Notes: generated by a model not told the origin, from the sequence alone. Numbered from the stretch's first letter, positions 45,789 to 58,106 are shown. The stretch: 64,000 nt of DNA from Diphasiastrum complanatum (GCA_029204225.1 CM055093.1:33243777-33307776), one strand, 5' to 3'. A program made the numbers and translations.

Positions 45789-46902
45789 ATGGAAACAATT
45801 GGAGCTGTCCTTCTAGAGCCTAGTGAAAGATTAAACTCTACAATTAACTATTCCATATGGAAGGTCAGAACGGAGTTACTAATGGTACTCCAAGATCTCT
45901 ATAAATTTGTTCTTGAAGAAGAGGATGAACCTCTTGGTGCTCAAGAATTGATTGGATACAAGAAGAAAGCTAGGCTAGCACTCCATTACATTAAAATGAA
46001 TGTTAGCAATGATCGTTTGAAGGAAGTTTTTTCTTGCACATCGACCAAAGAGACATGGGATTCAATTAAAATCCATTTATGAATCCAATAATACTTCTAG
46101 AGAACTCGTGATTAAGAATCAAATTTTGCAAAGCACAAGGAGAAGTGAGGAAAATGTAGAAGATTATGTGCTTAGAATCAAGTCTCTCAACAAAGAGTTA
46201 GCCTCTATTGGAGAGAAGATTCATGATAAAGAGCTTGTCCAAGTGATCCTGAATGGCCTAGGTGATGAATTCACAAATTTGGTCCAAAGTTTTGCCATCC
46301 AAGACACTTTGCCTACAATTGATAAACTTCATAGTGTGCTTGTAGCTGAAGAGTGTAGAATGCTCCATACAAAGGCTAGGATGAGCTCCTTGTCATTGCA
46401 AGATGGAAATGAGAAGGAAACTTCTCATTCAACGGCAAGAAGATGACCAATGGAGCAAAGAAGAATCATCAAAAGGTGGCCAAGGAGGAGGAGGCACCAT
46501 CAAGCTCAAAGGGCAAAGAGAAGAAAGAAAAATCGAAGTACAAGTGCTTCTTTTGTGGAAAGAAGAGACACTTTGCATCAAAATGCTTCAAGAAGAAGAA
46601 GGCACAAGAAGACAAACAAAGCAACATTGCACATCAAGAGGATGATGATGAAAAAGAATCATCCTTAATGGCATCCATCTCAACACCATCATCCAAATCC
46701 AACACAGGTGAAGCTTGGTGGATTGATAATTTTCCAAAAGGACTAATTTTTCACTCTACTCTCTTATGATGTTTATTTTTATAGCTAGTGGTCAAGAGTA
46801 TAGAATAAGTGGTGCAGGTACTATTCAATTGTACTTGCGATCATCCAAAAGGATGAATCTTGAAAATGTCCTTTATGTACCATCTATCACTAAGAATTTT
46901 GT
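45789..46902 (+). pseudogene. Copia gag and protease start (UBN2 type, CCHC knuckle)
   Basis: ATG at 45789: METIGAVLLEPSERLNSTIN then YSIWKVRTELLMVLQDLYKF, and KKARLALHYIKMNVSNDRLK, the copia gag UBN2 pattern. After a break near 46080 the frame continues to 46446 (SEENVEDYVLRIKSLNKELA, VILNGLGDEFTNLVQSFAIQ). After a second shift comes KYKCFFCGKKRHFASKCFKK, a perfect CX2CX4HX4C zinc knuckle. The protease region (GAGTIQLYLRSSKRMNLENV, LYVPSITKN) follows to 46900, where LTR A cuts it off. Two frameshifts otherwise; among the better preserved gags in the window. Confidence 0.9.
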
Positions 46903-47369
46903 AAAGACCATTACACAAAACCCCTAATATGAGGATATGAAATCACACTAGGAGACATGTTAGGAGAAAAACCTCCCAACCAATCCTAGATCAATCCCCC
47001 GGAGCCATGCCATGTGAAAGCTAGAGGAGAAGAGAGCAACTGGTAACCTGAACCCAAGTTGTCGACGGGAGAATCCCTACCTCAATATATAGAGAGTATA
47101 TTCATGTGCATGAGCCCATGCAATCCCCATGCAGTCCAACTATAAATAGGTCACATCTCTTCATGTAGTCCCCTTGCCTATATTTGTCACACGTACATGC
47201 ACTACTCCATATGTCTCAATTAGAGTGTCTGGGTCTTCTCAAGGTCATTAGTCACAAACAAGCCTCGACATGGAATTGATTCTCGGCGTGGCTAACAAAA
47301 TCGAATACAGAAGGGCTGGTGTACCACATTAGGTCTATTTCATGTTCTTAGCTGAATTTGGCCGCAACA
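46900..47369 (-). mobile_element. LTR family A, minus-strand copy, 3' LTR
   Basis: On the minus strand TGTTGCGGCC...GGTCTTTACA, matching the plus-strand LTR at 27094-27575. The purine tract GGAGGAAGAA (47370-47379) lies immediately before it on the minus strand, so it is a 3' LTR whose body extends to the right. It is inserted into the copia gag-pol at 46900. Confidence 0.82.
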
Positions 47370-47379
47370 TTCTTCCTCC

Positions 47380-48777
47380 GTTAAACTGGTTCTATCCTCA
47401 AAACAAAAAAGAGAAGACATGAAATTATTCCTTAAGATTTCAAGTCTTACCCATGAATCATTATTCTTAGTCTATTCTTTCCATCTGAATAAGTACTCAG
47501 AGATGCAACAATTATTCAATTGCTTGTCTCTACACAGGAGTACTAACTCAAAACCCAAAGATACACTAACCTATAAATCTTTCAAATGGGTTGATCTTTT
47601 CCAAATAAAAGTTCATCACCTTCATATAATCCTAATTACATGAACCACTAGGTGAATTAACTCTTTCTTTTTCTTAGATCAAGTCCAAAAGCTAAAAGAA
47701 ATTCTTTTTCTGATAGTCTAAATTGTATTTACAATTTCTCGTAGATAATAGTGCTTCTTGGTACAAATATTCTTAGAATATTCAAATATTCTAAAATACA
47801 ACAATTCAACCAAAATCTCTAGGAGATCCGTCAAGTCTTAGACAATTATGACTCAATCTAGAGTACTGTAGTTACTCTAATGAGTTAATAGCCCCATTTC
47901 TAGCATCACATGCAAGAAATATGCAATCCATCAGAATATCAATAATATAACAATCGCCAAGTAAAGATCTTTAAGAATCATGTCACATGCAAACCAAAAG
48001 GACACTTGTGGAGCATAAACCACCCAACCAACATGAAGAGGCTAGTCAATCCCCTAACCACTTCACCCCCAAGCCACAATGAATGAATACAAGAGAGGAG
48101 AGGGAACTTGGCTCAAGAATCTAAAATTTTGATAGGGAGATGGGCAAGTTTCCATGGTATTATTTTCTCCAAGAGGAGAGATATTTCTATTAGGATTCCC
48201 ATGCAACCTATATTAAGCTATTGGTTTCCTATTCTTGCATTATAGCAGTCATACACCGTGCAAGTGCTCCTATGTCTAATTATAGGTCTGGGCCCTCATA
48301 TGATTATTATTTACTTGTAACGATCAATTTCGGAATGACGTAGTATAACTAATAACCACACACAACTGGAGTGACCGGCTATCCATGTTAGGACTTATTC
48401 CGATTCCCTTATACAAGACATGGACATAACAAATAGATTGAACCTTGACACAAGCACTTATAGATTAAAATTGTAGCAGAATACAATCCACTGAAATAAG
48501 CAAACTCTCGATAAGTGAATTCAATTTATTTCACACAAAATGTCTGCGAGATCCAATAGGATTCCATAAGATAATGGAGTAAAGAGATTTACACTTTCAA
48601 AATGATAATATAAAATCTCAACTCAATTAGTAAACTGGAAATTACTCAAGATACCTAAAAATCAACACAATTCCTAATTATCCTCTGATTAAGTATCTGT
48701 TTATGATCCGTCAATCACAAATAGTTAGATTCTTATGATTCGTCAATCATAATTCTCAAGAATTTTGAACTTAATTC
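47380..48777. other. Presumed decayed interior of the LTR A element, no domain recognised
   Basis: AT-rich, no credible ORF on either strand. Its position right of the polypurine tract implies element interior. No gag or pol phrase could be read. Confidence 0.4.
48773..48777. repeat. Target-site duplication, left copy (AATTC) of TRIM-B
   Basis: Identical to 49189-49193. Confidence 0.92.
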
Positions 48778-49188
48778 TGTTGGAATATCAATCCACACTC
48801 TAGAGAGAACTATCAAACAGGGTAAGTAGCTCAGTGGTAGAGCATCCCATCCGGTATGAGGGAGGTCCTGGGTTCGAATCCTAGTTGTCTGTCCATCCAT
48901 ATTATGACTTATGGATTTCTAACATGGAATCAGAGCCAAGTTAGACCTAATAGTTCATGGTGTCAAAGCCATGGTTAGGTGGCCCAAGTTGTAGGGCAAG
49001 TGACAGCTAGGACCCCAACTACGTGTGGTTTAGGGAGGGGGTGTTGAAATATCAATCCATACTCTAGAGAGAACTATCAAACAGGGCGGATAGCTAAGTG
49101 GTAGAGCATCCCATCCGGTATGAGGGAGGTCCTGGGTTTGAATCCTAGTAGTCTGTCCATCCATATTATGATTTATGGATTTCTACCA
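48778..49188 (+). mobile_element. TRIM-B: complete miniature LTR element with tRNA-like terminal repeats
   Basis: LTR1 48778-48924 and LTR2 49042-49188, both 147 bp, TGTTG...CA, with about 11 differences by eye. Primer site TGGAATCAGAGC (one mismatch) at 48925-48936; polypurine tract AGGGAGGGGG ending at 49041; internal region 117 bp with no ORF; perfect 5-bp duplication AATTC. Each LTR holds a tRNA-like cassette: A box TAGCTCAGTGG (48827-48837) or TAGCTAAGTGG (49091-49101), and B box GGTTCGAATCC (48871-48881) or GGTTTGAATCC (49135-49145). The D arm GCTC...GAGC and a 5-bp T arm around TTCGAAT can be folded; the anticodon arm is irregular. The cassette points in the element's own direction. 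Confidence 0.94.
48958..48970 (+). other. Second primer-site-like motif inside TRIM-B
   Basis: TGGTGTCAAAGCC followed by ATGGTTAGGTGG parallels TRIM-A's TGGTATCAGAGC...ATGGTTGTAGGTGTGG. TRIM-B therefore has two primer-like motifs in tandem, the first at its LTR edge. Confidence 0.6.
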
Positions 49189-49193
49189 AATTC
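49189..49193. repeat. Target-site duplication, right copy (AATTC) of TRIM-B
   Basis: Identical to 48773-48777. Confidence 0.92.
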
Positions 49194-51000
49194 CTAAAGG
49201 ATACTTGAGGTTATGATTAATACACAACTCATAAAACATATAATAATCATTCTAAAATCTTCTCCATCTTGGAAATACTAAATTTTAAGAATATTCCTTA
49301 AACTAGATTCTTAACCAAAATGCGAGTTATCCAAATTCCAAACCCTCGGGTAGTTAAAGACATAAGGCATACCAAAATGATATCAACAACCATCTTCATC
49401 CACCACCTTCAGATTACAATCTAAAATTGAATTCTAGATATCCAAACTTTTGCTAAATTTTCTGAAAATTTAGTTGTCATTCTTGGTACAATTATGATTC
49501 GTTATCCAATTGAGCCATCTAGGATATAATCATTAATGAAACTGGGCCTATTTCTCATTTGAGAAATACTCTACCAAGAATTTCATATGTTCTATGCACA
49601 TAACTTTTCCTAATAAGTCTGAATGATTCATAAATCATGCGTCTTATAAACAACATATTTAAACAAACAGTTCCTGGTGAATTCTCTTCACACTGTTCAT
49701 TACACCAATTAACTTTTTACAAGAGTAATTCAGTCACTCACGGTAATTCTAAAGATCCATAAATCTCAAATGTCTAGGTGTAGACCTTAATTGTACATGT
49801 ACAACACCACATTTAGATCCATATCCAAATCTCTCTTAAGTTAACCAGTAAATCTTTCATAAAAAGATCCGTTTAACTCTAAAAGTAATTGTCCAACATA
49901 ATACTTGATCATATGCGTATGTTCACTGACTAGGTTAAGTGCACTAAATAATCCTAGTAACCATGAATACATAGTAGATCCATACAAGATTAATCATGCA
50001 CATATGAGAATAATCTCACTATGACCCAGTACACACACATATGTCCTTATCTGGAAGATTCTTCCAAAATTCGCATATGTTTCTCTCATATCTCACTGAG
50101 AATCTTGTAACTCAGCTACAAAAGAATTCTATTTCTCATGAGTAAATTACATATTTGGAAAATCTCTAAGACTAGGAACACATCCTCTCTCACAAGTTTT
50201 CCACCCCGCTTACAACTTGGTACCAAATTTCACCCAATCAATCCCTCCTTGATCCTAGTACTCCTACTAAGATTAGGTTGATTTAATACAGACATTCCAA
50301 TGACCAAATTCACTTCTATCCCTCACAAACCTAGGATTAGTAGTTTTTAATCTTACTAAGTACTACTTATAATGATTTTCAATTCCAAACCATTCCTAGT
50401 TTCAGATTGTTTCTTCACACAATCCCTAGAAAATTTCTCTTATTCGAAAAGTCGCTAGTCTTGTATCTTACTTTGGATTTGTCTGAAAATACTTTCAGAT
50501 CATCAAATTTCTATACCTCGACTAGTTTTTTCAAACATTGTGCAACCAACGGATCTGATGGTAGACTTTTACCCATCACTTCACCCCTCCTTTTTAAAGA
50601 AATTCTTGAATTTCTTACAAAAAGTTAGCTGGATAGATGACATATGAAAATATCTGAAAAGTCAATAATAAGTGTCTTTCCCAAAAGAATTCCTTTTATT
50701 TTCAGAACTTTCCCCTTGAATAATCTCAATACAAGTGAGAATAAACGTTATCCATCCAAGATCTATCTATGCATAAGAGATAATCTGGGTTTTCAAAATA
50801 TAGATGAGTAGGGCAGGACTGTACTTGACAAAAAGGGCAGTTTGCTTGCAAAATGGATAGTGTAGGACAAAAACTAGTCTTTCTGATTGTTATAGAATTC
50901 ATAGACAAGCTAAGAAATCGTGGAGAGGCAGATAAATCTAACTGTAATACTCGCAAATTTTGAAAAAGGTTTCTGAATGTCAGAATAGTGATTTTTTAGA
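49194..51000. other. Unassigned, AT-rich, no gene seen
   Basis: No coding signature on either strand. Short frames such as 50407-50628 have no recognisable domain. Probably old element interior. Confidence 0.45.
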
Positions 51001-51626
51001 TTTTCTAAAAACAATTTGGCGTTTCAGAATTCGCGGATAGTATAGGAAAATCGTGCTCTGTGAGGACAAATTCTTAGGCTGGATGGCGAATTCTAACAGA
51101 GAGGTTTGATTGGCAGATAGGGAATATAGAGAAAAATGTGATGTTCTGAAAGTAACCGGAAAAAATCTGTGAGATAGAATTCACGGAGTTGTTGAAGGAC
51201 TGATCTTAATGAGATCTAGCCTCAGTGAAGTCAACGAATTCTAGGACAAAGATTTTGATGAGAAACAAGGGATTTTGATAGTATATCAGGCTGTTTTCTC
51301 AAAATCTGACAATGGTCAGAATTCGTGGAGGTGATAAAATGAAAGATCAGGGTTTGTTAGGGCTGTAGACAGACTAGCGAATTCTGATATACCTTTTTGG
51401 TTATGAAAAAGGTCACTTGAATCACTTTTTTTGAAGAAAATGCCAAGTTGACTCTTTTGTTGCTTCCCTCCAGTTTGAGAAGTTGCTCCGCAGCTCGTGT
51501 AGGACCTGAAGAGACGACGCGTGCTGTTTGTTGGTAGATAGAGATAAGCACACAAGCAAACATACAACACGGAAGCAAAAAACAAAAGAAAAAGGAGAAG
51601 AAGCTAGGTAGAAAAATACTTAAAAA
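51001..51626 (-). other. Leader of an Athila/Tat-type element with GAATTCG-type motif repeats
   Basis: To the left of a primer site, in the leader position of a minus-strand element. GAATTCGCGGA, GCGAATTCT, GAATTCACGGAG, GAATTCGTGGAGG and AGCGAATTCTGA occur at about 51027, 51086, 51177, 51237, 51320 and 51378. No gag follows. Confidence 0.55.
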
Positions 51627-51644
51627 CCGGCAACGGAGCCGCCA
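51627..51644 (-). other. Primer-binding site, Athila/Tat type
   Basis: Minus strand TGGCGGCTCCGTTGCCGG, close to TGGCGCCGTTGCCGGGG. It adjoins the LTR at 51646. Confidence 0.75.
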
Positions 51645-51645
51645 A

Positions 51646-52255
51646 TGTTGGAAGTATTTCTAGTGTGTGCGGTGGCTAGATCTACTTACAGGTGTAGTAT
51701 ACGGATGTAGAGATTCGTCCACTTTTTAAGTTTCTACCAAGGTTCAAACAGAAATGCGAAACTAAGAAGTAATGACGGAAGTACTAAGGCTTACCCAACT
51801 AGTGCTCAAAACGAAAATGAAACTATCTAAGGTGACAAAATACAAACCCTTGCTAAGGCTTACCCAACTAGCAAGGTGTTTATTCTAAATTCTACTTAAC
51901 ACCCAAAGGGTAATAAAATAATATTGCGGCCAATATTAAGCAAATAAGAAATAAACAACGCTGATGAAAAGGAAGCAAGAGGAGGCCCGAGCACCTTCCC
52001 TCAAGCTATGCACCTTTCCAAAGGGAACACAAATGACATAGAATGATAATTCTCCAAAATAGAGAGCAAGATGGCTTAATCTCAAAAGTGTTGGTTACAA
52101 TGCAAATACCTCTCCTTTTATGGCAAGGAGGGTCTTCCATAAGTGTCTACTAACTTATGGGACTAATCTGTTTCTAGCTTTTCAAGAACTTCTAACTTAG
52201 GATTTAGAACTTCAAATTTCTTAACTTAGGAAAACTTAAGATAAAATATTTCTAC
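51646..52255 (-). mobile_element. LTR family C, 5' LTR of an Athila/Tat-type element
   Basis: The left edge is CA/TG at 51646 (minus strand ...ACTTCCAACA). It matches the plus-strand copy at 31865-32575 in reverse orientation, including GAGGCCCGAGCACCTTCCCT and AACACCCAAAGGG. The right edge, near 52255, is approximate. The body, to the left, is reduced to a leader. Confidence 0.75.
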
Positions 52256-52574
52256 CACGAAGTTTTATTTTTATTTTTTTATTTTCTTTGTGTTAGCACA
52301 GTTGTTAACATACTCCGTCAAAGTTAGCTAATTATAACACAACTAACATAAAGTATATAAATTGTAAATCCACAAAGTTTGGATTTCGGTACTTCTTTTA
52401 CAGTATCCGACAAAAATCCTTGAATTGAATAAAGAACTACTTCCATCTAATAACTATTCATGTTCCATTAGTTCAACCCAATTCTGCTTGGACAAGTGTC
52501 TTACCAAAACTTGGATTTGCCCACCAACTCCGAATGACTGAAATCATTGAGAGTGCACTAACAAGACCATTATA

Positions 52575-52826
52575 GTTTTTCGAAGTCGAAAAGAAAAAAA
52601 AAGGTAGAAATTAAAAAAAATCCATTAACTTTAAATTCAAGAAAATACATGCTCCAAACTTAAACAAGTATAGTACTAGAAAAAATTAAATTTTCTTGAA
52701 CTAGTTTTTCGAAGTCAAAAAGAAAAAAAAATTGGTAGGAATTAAAAAAGATCCATTAACTTTAAATTCAAGAAACTCCAAACTTAAACAAGTATAGTAC
52801 TAGAAAAAATTAAATTTTCTTGAACT
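52575..52826. repeat. 129-bp tandem duplication
   Basis: GTTTTTCGAAGTC at 52575 and 52704 starts two near-identical units that include CCATTAACTTTAAATTCAAG and AAGTATAGTACTAGAAAAAATT. Copy 2 lacks a few bases (AATACATG). Confidence 0.92.
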
Positions 52827-55800
52827 GGGTATCGATTTGAGAAAAAAAAATCATGAAGAATGAATATCTTGCTGTCAATCCTAAATCTATGAACTAAATT
52901 CGTAGACGGTCTGTTAGGATAGCAAAAATTATGTCGTCACGCCCATTCTTGGTTATGGCCTAGAGAATCAATTTATTCTCGCCCATTGATCTAGTCATAT
53001 TTTTCAAAATATTTTTCCTGAATCAACATATAGGTTCCATGCAGTTATTGGAAGAGTAGCCAATGATGTAATGTCCAATACATATCACAAGTTCCTCTCA
53101 CACCTTAAGGTAATCTTTAAACCCCTTAGATAACTCAGAGACAAAACCCCATGCACAGTCTCTTCAACTAAGCAAAAGCCATAAATATACTTTTAAGGCA
53201 TGTAACTCTCTACTAATACTCATACCCTAAGAAAAGGTTTAAAAACAAGAAGAGAAAAAACACAAAATGAAGTTATTGTTTTTTCAATTTGGATATTATG
53301 TGTCTATGATATATTCTAGTCTTTGCAAATGCAATCAATTAGTGAAGAATATAAGCAAATATTGCAATGCTTTTTAAGTGAGACAAATATCATGTCAATA
53401 TACATTTTTAAATTTCTACCTTTAAATAATTAGGTGATTACGATATCTAATTGTTGTTTGATATTATTGAATATAAACCCTAAACCCTAAACCAAGTAAA
53501 TTTGTTAAAACCTAATTTTTAAAAGAGTTACACAATTTAGTATATTTGACAATCTCATAATCAATTATAATTAAACATTGATATTTTGTGAAAAAAGAGA
53601 AAATATAAGAATATGTACTACAAATTTCATATTGATATTGATTAGAGAGAAGGCAAAAGACTATTTGGTGTGTGGGTGGATGTGTGTGTGCTCAAAGGAG
53701 GGAAAATTTGTAATAGGGGGTGGTGTGGAGAGTGGGAGAGGCATAAGGGGATTCATGGGCAAGTAAAGAGAGAAGAAAGGTTGAATGAATAAAGGACATT
53801 TGTGTAAAGGGCAACATCAAGGAGAATAAAATGGGAGGTGGAGGGGAGAGGGTGAGGGTACATGTAGATGGTAGTGGATTAAGAGTGCGAGAAAGGGATA
53901 CACAGGAGCAGGATAAGGGTTATAAAGAGAAAAAAGAAAAGCAAACTAAGAAAAAAAAGAACATTGAAAAATCATGAAATTTATCCAAAATTACTAAAAT
54001 GGAATTCCATAGTCGAACATTGGAATCATCTATTGAAACTATAGTGCAAGAAAAATCCATTAAAAAACATAGACCCTTGTTTCCGCTTCTCATTTTGTTG
54101 TATAGAATCATAAATTACGAGATACTATAACATGCATAATAAACACTCCATTTATAGTATTTTATAATCACATGACTTCTTATATGAAAATAAACTAAGT
54201 CCTATAGATCAGTTTAGGGTTTAGGAAGATTGTGTTGTTCTAGAACCCTAAATAGTGGGTCAAAAACCAATTAAAGGTAGTTGTAGAAAGAGAATACAAT
54301 CTAACAAGTTGCACTTTTGATCCTTGTTCTTCACATAAAGCACAACTAGCAATCAAGAAGTGTGGGTTATCCATAGAACATTTGTGTTGGGATCAATCCT
54401 ATGATGGAAAGAGGGTGTAACACTCTCCCTTTTGGAAAACCATACCACTAATTGTTTGTTTCATGGAATAACTTATTAGATAGAGCTTTGAGTGCACGCT
54501 GAAACAAGAAATGATCACTCTTGTAATATGGTTATGCAATTTTATCAATATTCATAAATTTGGTTGGTTACTTAAGATAAAAAAACAAAATTAGATTATA
54601 ATCATTTTTAATAATTAGCTTAATATGGAAGTTTTGGACAGGGGCATCAAGATCTAAGACATGTGGTTTCAATCTTTTCTACAAAAGCAATTTTCTTGTT
54701 TACTTCTTGTCAAAATTGGTAACTTGAAATGTGACGGCCACCTAATGACCACCTACCAACAAAAAATGATGACTATTATATGCTTGAGCATCAAATATTG
54801 ATAGTTTAGAATCAATAAAGTCTAGAATATTAATAAGGTGGGTGGTCATGCCCCTTTTTGGATGTCGATAAAAGATGAGAGGACATCATTTGGAGAAAAG
54901 GCCTACAATCCATGCATAGCTTTCAAAATCTCCAACTCTAATTTGAATCATGAAAACTCATCAAAAGGTCAAAGGGTATAACATTTTATGTTAAAAATTC
55001 TTGTTCATATTGATGGTTGTAGTTATTATCAATAATGTACTCAAGCCTGGCTTTGTAAAGTGATGAAAGTAGTTACGTCATTGAGATTAGTAGTCAATAC
55101 CAATTATGAACAAGATTCACAAATATTACATCACACTAGCTCATAAGATGATTGAAGATGAATGGAAAGTGGCTCCAACTAATATTATTAAATGAACATC
55201 AAATACAAGTCATAACATGGTAAATCCCTACAAGAATTACGATGGAGCCATCTATAGTGAACTTGAGAACTGAATTAAATCACAAAAATTATAATCCCAA
55301 AAGTATGCTCTGATGGGAATCTTAAAGGAACCTTTGAAGATTCTCCAATTAGGAGAAATAATTTTCCAAATAGAAATGTGACCTCCATACTTTTGACCTA
55401 CCTTAAGAAGCCTACATTATTGTATTTATAAATGAAAAAATGCCTTTAGGGGCTCAATAGGTAATAAGTGTCCAAATGTCATAGAGACTTATACATAACT
55501 ACAGTATTGAAGTTGTTGGCCAAAGAATCTGTGTTGGATGGATACGTGTTATTTAAGCAAATATGCCTAAGGGGATGGGTGTGTGTCACTTGCCTAAGGG
55601 ATGGTTTTTGCACTTGCCTTTAGATTTGATTAAATTTATATATTTCCAATCGGTCGTTTGTAGGTAATTCAATGGAGAGTATGGATTTCATCCATGCCAC
55701 TCTTCATGTCAACATCCTTGAACAAAAAACTATGATATTCCATTCACAAAGTTACCTTGACATCAAATATTTAACATAAAGCTAACTATCGAAGGTTGCA

Positions 55801-55846
55801 TTTAAAATCATATGTTTTATGTCCTTCAACAAAAATTCAAAGTAAA

Positions 55847-55850
<4 letters not shown>
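52827..55850. other. Long intergenic stretch without recognised gene
   Basis: AT-rich; only a short plant-telomere-type motif (AAACCCTAAACCCTAAACC at about 53475) stands out. No protein family recognised on either strand. Confidence 0.5.

Positions 55851-55889
<39 letters not shown>
55851..55889. repeat. (GA)n microsatellite
   Basis: Uninterrupted GA run of about 38 bp. Confidence 0.97.
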
Positions 55890-55890
<1 letters not shown>

Positions 55891-57958
55891 CTTATGGTAC
55901 CTCGTAAGGTACCCTTGATTTTTGAGTTGTTGTGTTAAACTGTTTAGATTACTTTCATTCTTTTAACTTGATAGAATTCTGGTGTGAGTCTACAGGTCTT
56001 TGAGCTCAAAAGTATAATAGAACAAAAAAATTGTTAAGATAGGTATGTGTGAATAGACCTCAAGTGAGGCTTAAACTTTAAAAAGACTCACTTTATTATT
56101 AATAGATGAGAATTTGCTATAGGCTAAAATCTAATCTAAGCTGGCTCTAATTATATTTACTTTTTTGAAATCCTTCCTTTGAGATGTATTGAAATGGAGC
56201 ACAACATTGCCCTCCACCCTATGATGACACCTTACTTTGATTACCAAGATTGAATACATATAACTATAGTTGTGCATGAAATGTTAATGAAGTCAAGATT
56301 CTAGATTTGGTGAGTTAAAACTTGGTTGCACATCATGCCTGGAGATCCAAAGAGTGGTGAAGTGAGCACTCGCATGAACGTTAAAATTTCATTGAATGAA
56401 AGCATGAATGTCCCACAGATCAAACCATTTGTTATTGCACAAAACAAGAGGACTTTTACAAGGAGAGTTAGCAAAATAGACACCAAATATTAAAAAAAAA
56501 AGAGAATAAGGAGGGCCCTATGGGATCCCACATGAAAGGTGGGAAAAGTTCAATTTTCCATCGAGTATTGTTTGTCATGCCTTCAATTTTGGCTTTGCAT
56601 ACATAAATTGGTTTTGGTGATGCATTTTTCATAAAGGACAACATGTTTCATCAATTCTTTGACATGTGGATTTGTGTGAGAGTTTGGAGGAGCACCTACT
56701 TCCAACAAGGAAAAGGCCAAAAAACATAACTTTGAAATTTGACATGTTGATCATTGCTATTATTTTCCTTGGGCCAAAAGGTAGGCCTATACATTGCATA
56801 TTTGGTAACACTAGTTTCATGATGTACAATACGTACATTCTACATGCCAATATGAAATGTCTTCCATGTATCCCAAATTCCAGTCTCACAACAATTGGGA
56901 CTTGATCTGCATGGAGTCATTAACTACCCTTATCCAACCATGCTATTTTGGAGAATATAAGTCATACCTATGAATCATGGATACATGTACTTTCATATTC
57001 ACATGATGCCCACATCATGGACTCAAATGTCATTTTGACAAACTAATGTTGAAAAAAATGGTTTTTTTTTCTTTTTTGGGTCAACATGGGATTACTCAAC
57101 ATTGCGTCATTATGTAGCATAGCTTCACTATACATCCACATGTATATGCCAAAGCCTATTATGGAGCTCCTAGACGCCCCTCGCACTCCATGTGTAGACG
57201 GATAAATGTTGGGCGGTTTTTGGTAGTTTTGGGTATTGTCTTTATTCTTATTCTTAAAATCAAGAACTACTGCTTACGGGCATCAAATTATATTTTAAAT
57301 TCTTTTCTTAGAATTTTTCTATAGAATCTTAGAAAACCATAAGATCTTGAAGGTGTATATCTTGAATTTATCTTGACCATATGTGGAGCTCGAAGATAGG
57401 CGTCACATATGGTAAATTATGATATTGTATATGTTCGCCCCCCCCCCCCCCCCCCCCCCCAAGAGTTTCCTTAGGTAGATGTGAAGGAGAAGTCATTTTG
57501 GGCTCCACATACAATTCAAGTATATCCTATCTTTGGACGTGTAGTCCCCCATGATAGACACATATAATTAGATACCTCTTGTGTACGTTGCCCCCCAAGA
57601 CATGCAGATCTTGTACATGTCGCCCTCGTGAGTGACATCAACCAAATACGTGAAATTTTATTGTGGACTATAGTATAAGAATTTGGCGATACCTACGGCT
57701 CAATATAATGCATGCCACATGTCAGGTGAAGATAGGATGCTTACCACTCCCCTCCACCCCCCACCTCAGAAGCTATCGTGGGGGACAAAAAAGAAAATTT
57801 GGTGAGGGCTACCCATTTCAAAAGGGCTCTATTTGGGGGTTAAAAAATGCTCCCAAAGATGCTTGCATACACGACGTTGGCTTGGAGCCGCGACAGCGTT
57901 CGTGGGGCCCTCGGGATGCCACCTCTGCCAAGCCGCCACTTGGCAGATTCTCAAGACT

Positions 57959-57959
<1 letters not shown>
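55890..57959. other. Intergenic upstream region of the ERF gene
   Basis: No gene seen. Contains a 23-nt C run at 57438-57460. Short open frames here have no recognised domain. Confidence 0.5.
57438..57460. repeat. Poly-C tract, 23 nt
   Basis: Uninterrupted run of C. Confidence 0.9.
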
Positions 57960-58017
<58 letters not shown>

Positions 58018-58074
58018 CCCTTTTGCTGCAGATAGGAAGAGGAGAGACAGAGCAAAAGGAAGGAGGGAGGGAGG

Positions 58075-58105
<31 letters not shown>

Positions 58106-58106
58106 G
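57960..58106 (+). promoter_or_regulatory. TG/GA-rich promoter or 5' UTR of the ERF gene
   Basis: (TG)n at 57960-57982 passes into (GA)n to about 58013. After 50 bp, GGGA repeats and a second (GA)n follow to 58106. A TATA-like CTATAAAG lies at 58129-58136 and the start codon at 58294. GA-rich stretches near plant promoters can bind GAGA-type (BBR/BPC) proteins; whether these do is inference. Confidence 0.5.

Noticed and set aside
53470-53495. Interstitial telomere array
   Set aside because: Only about two and a half CCCTAAA units, within the range of telo-box motifs and chance.
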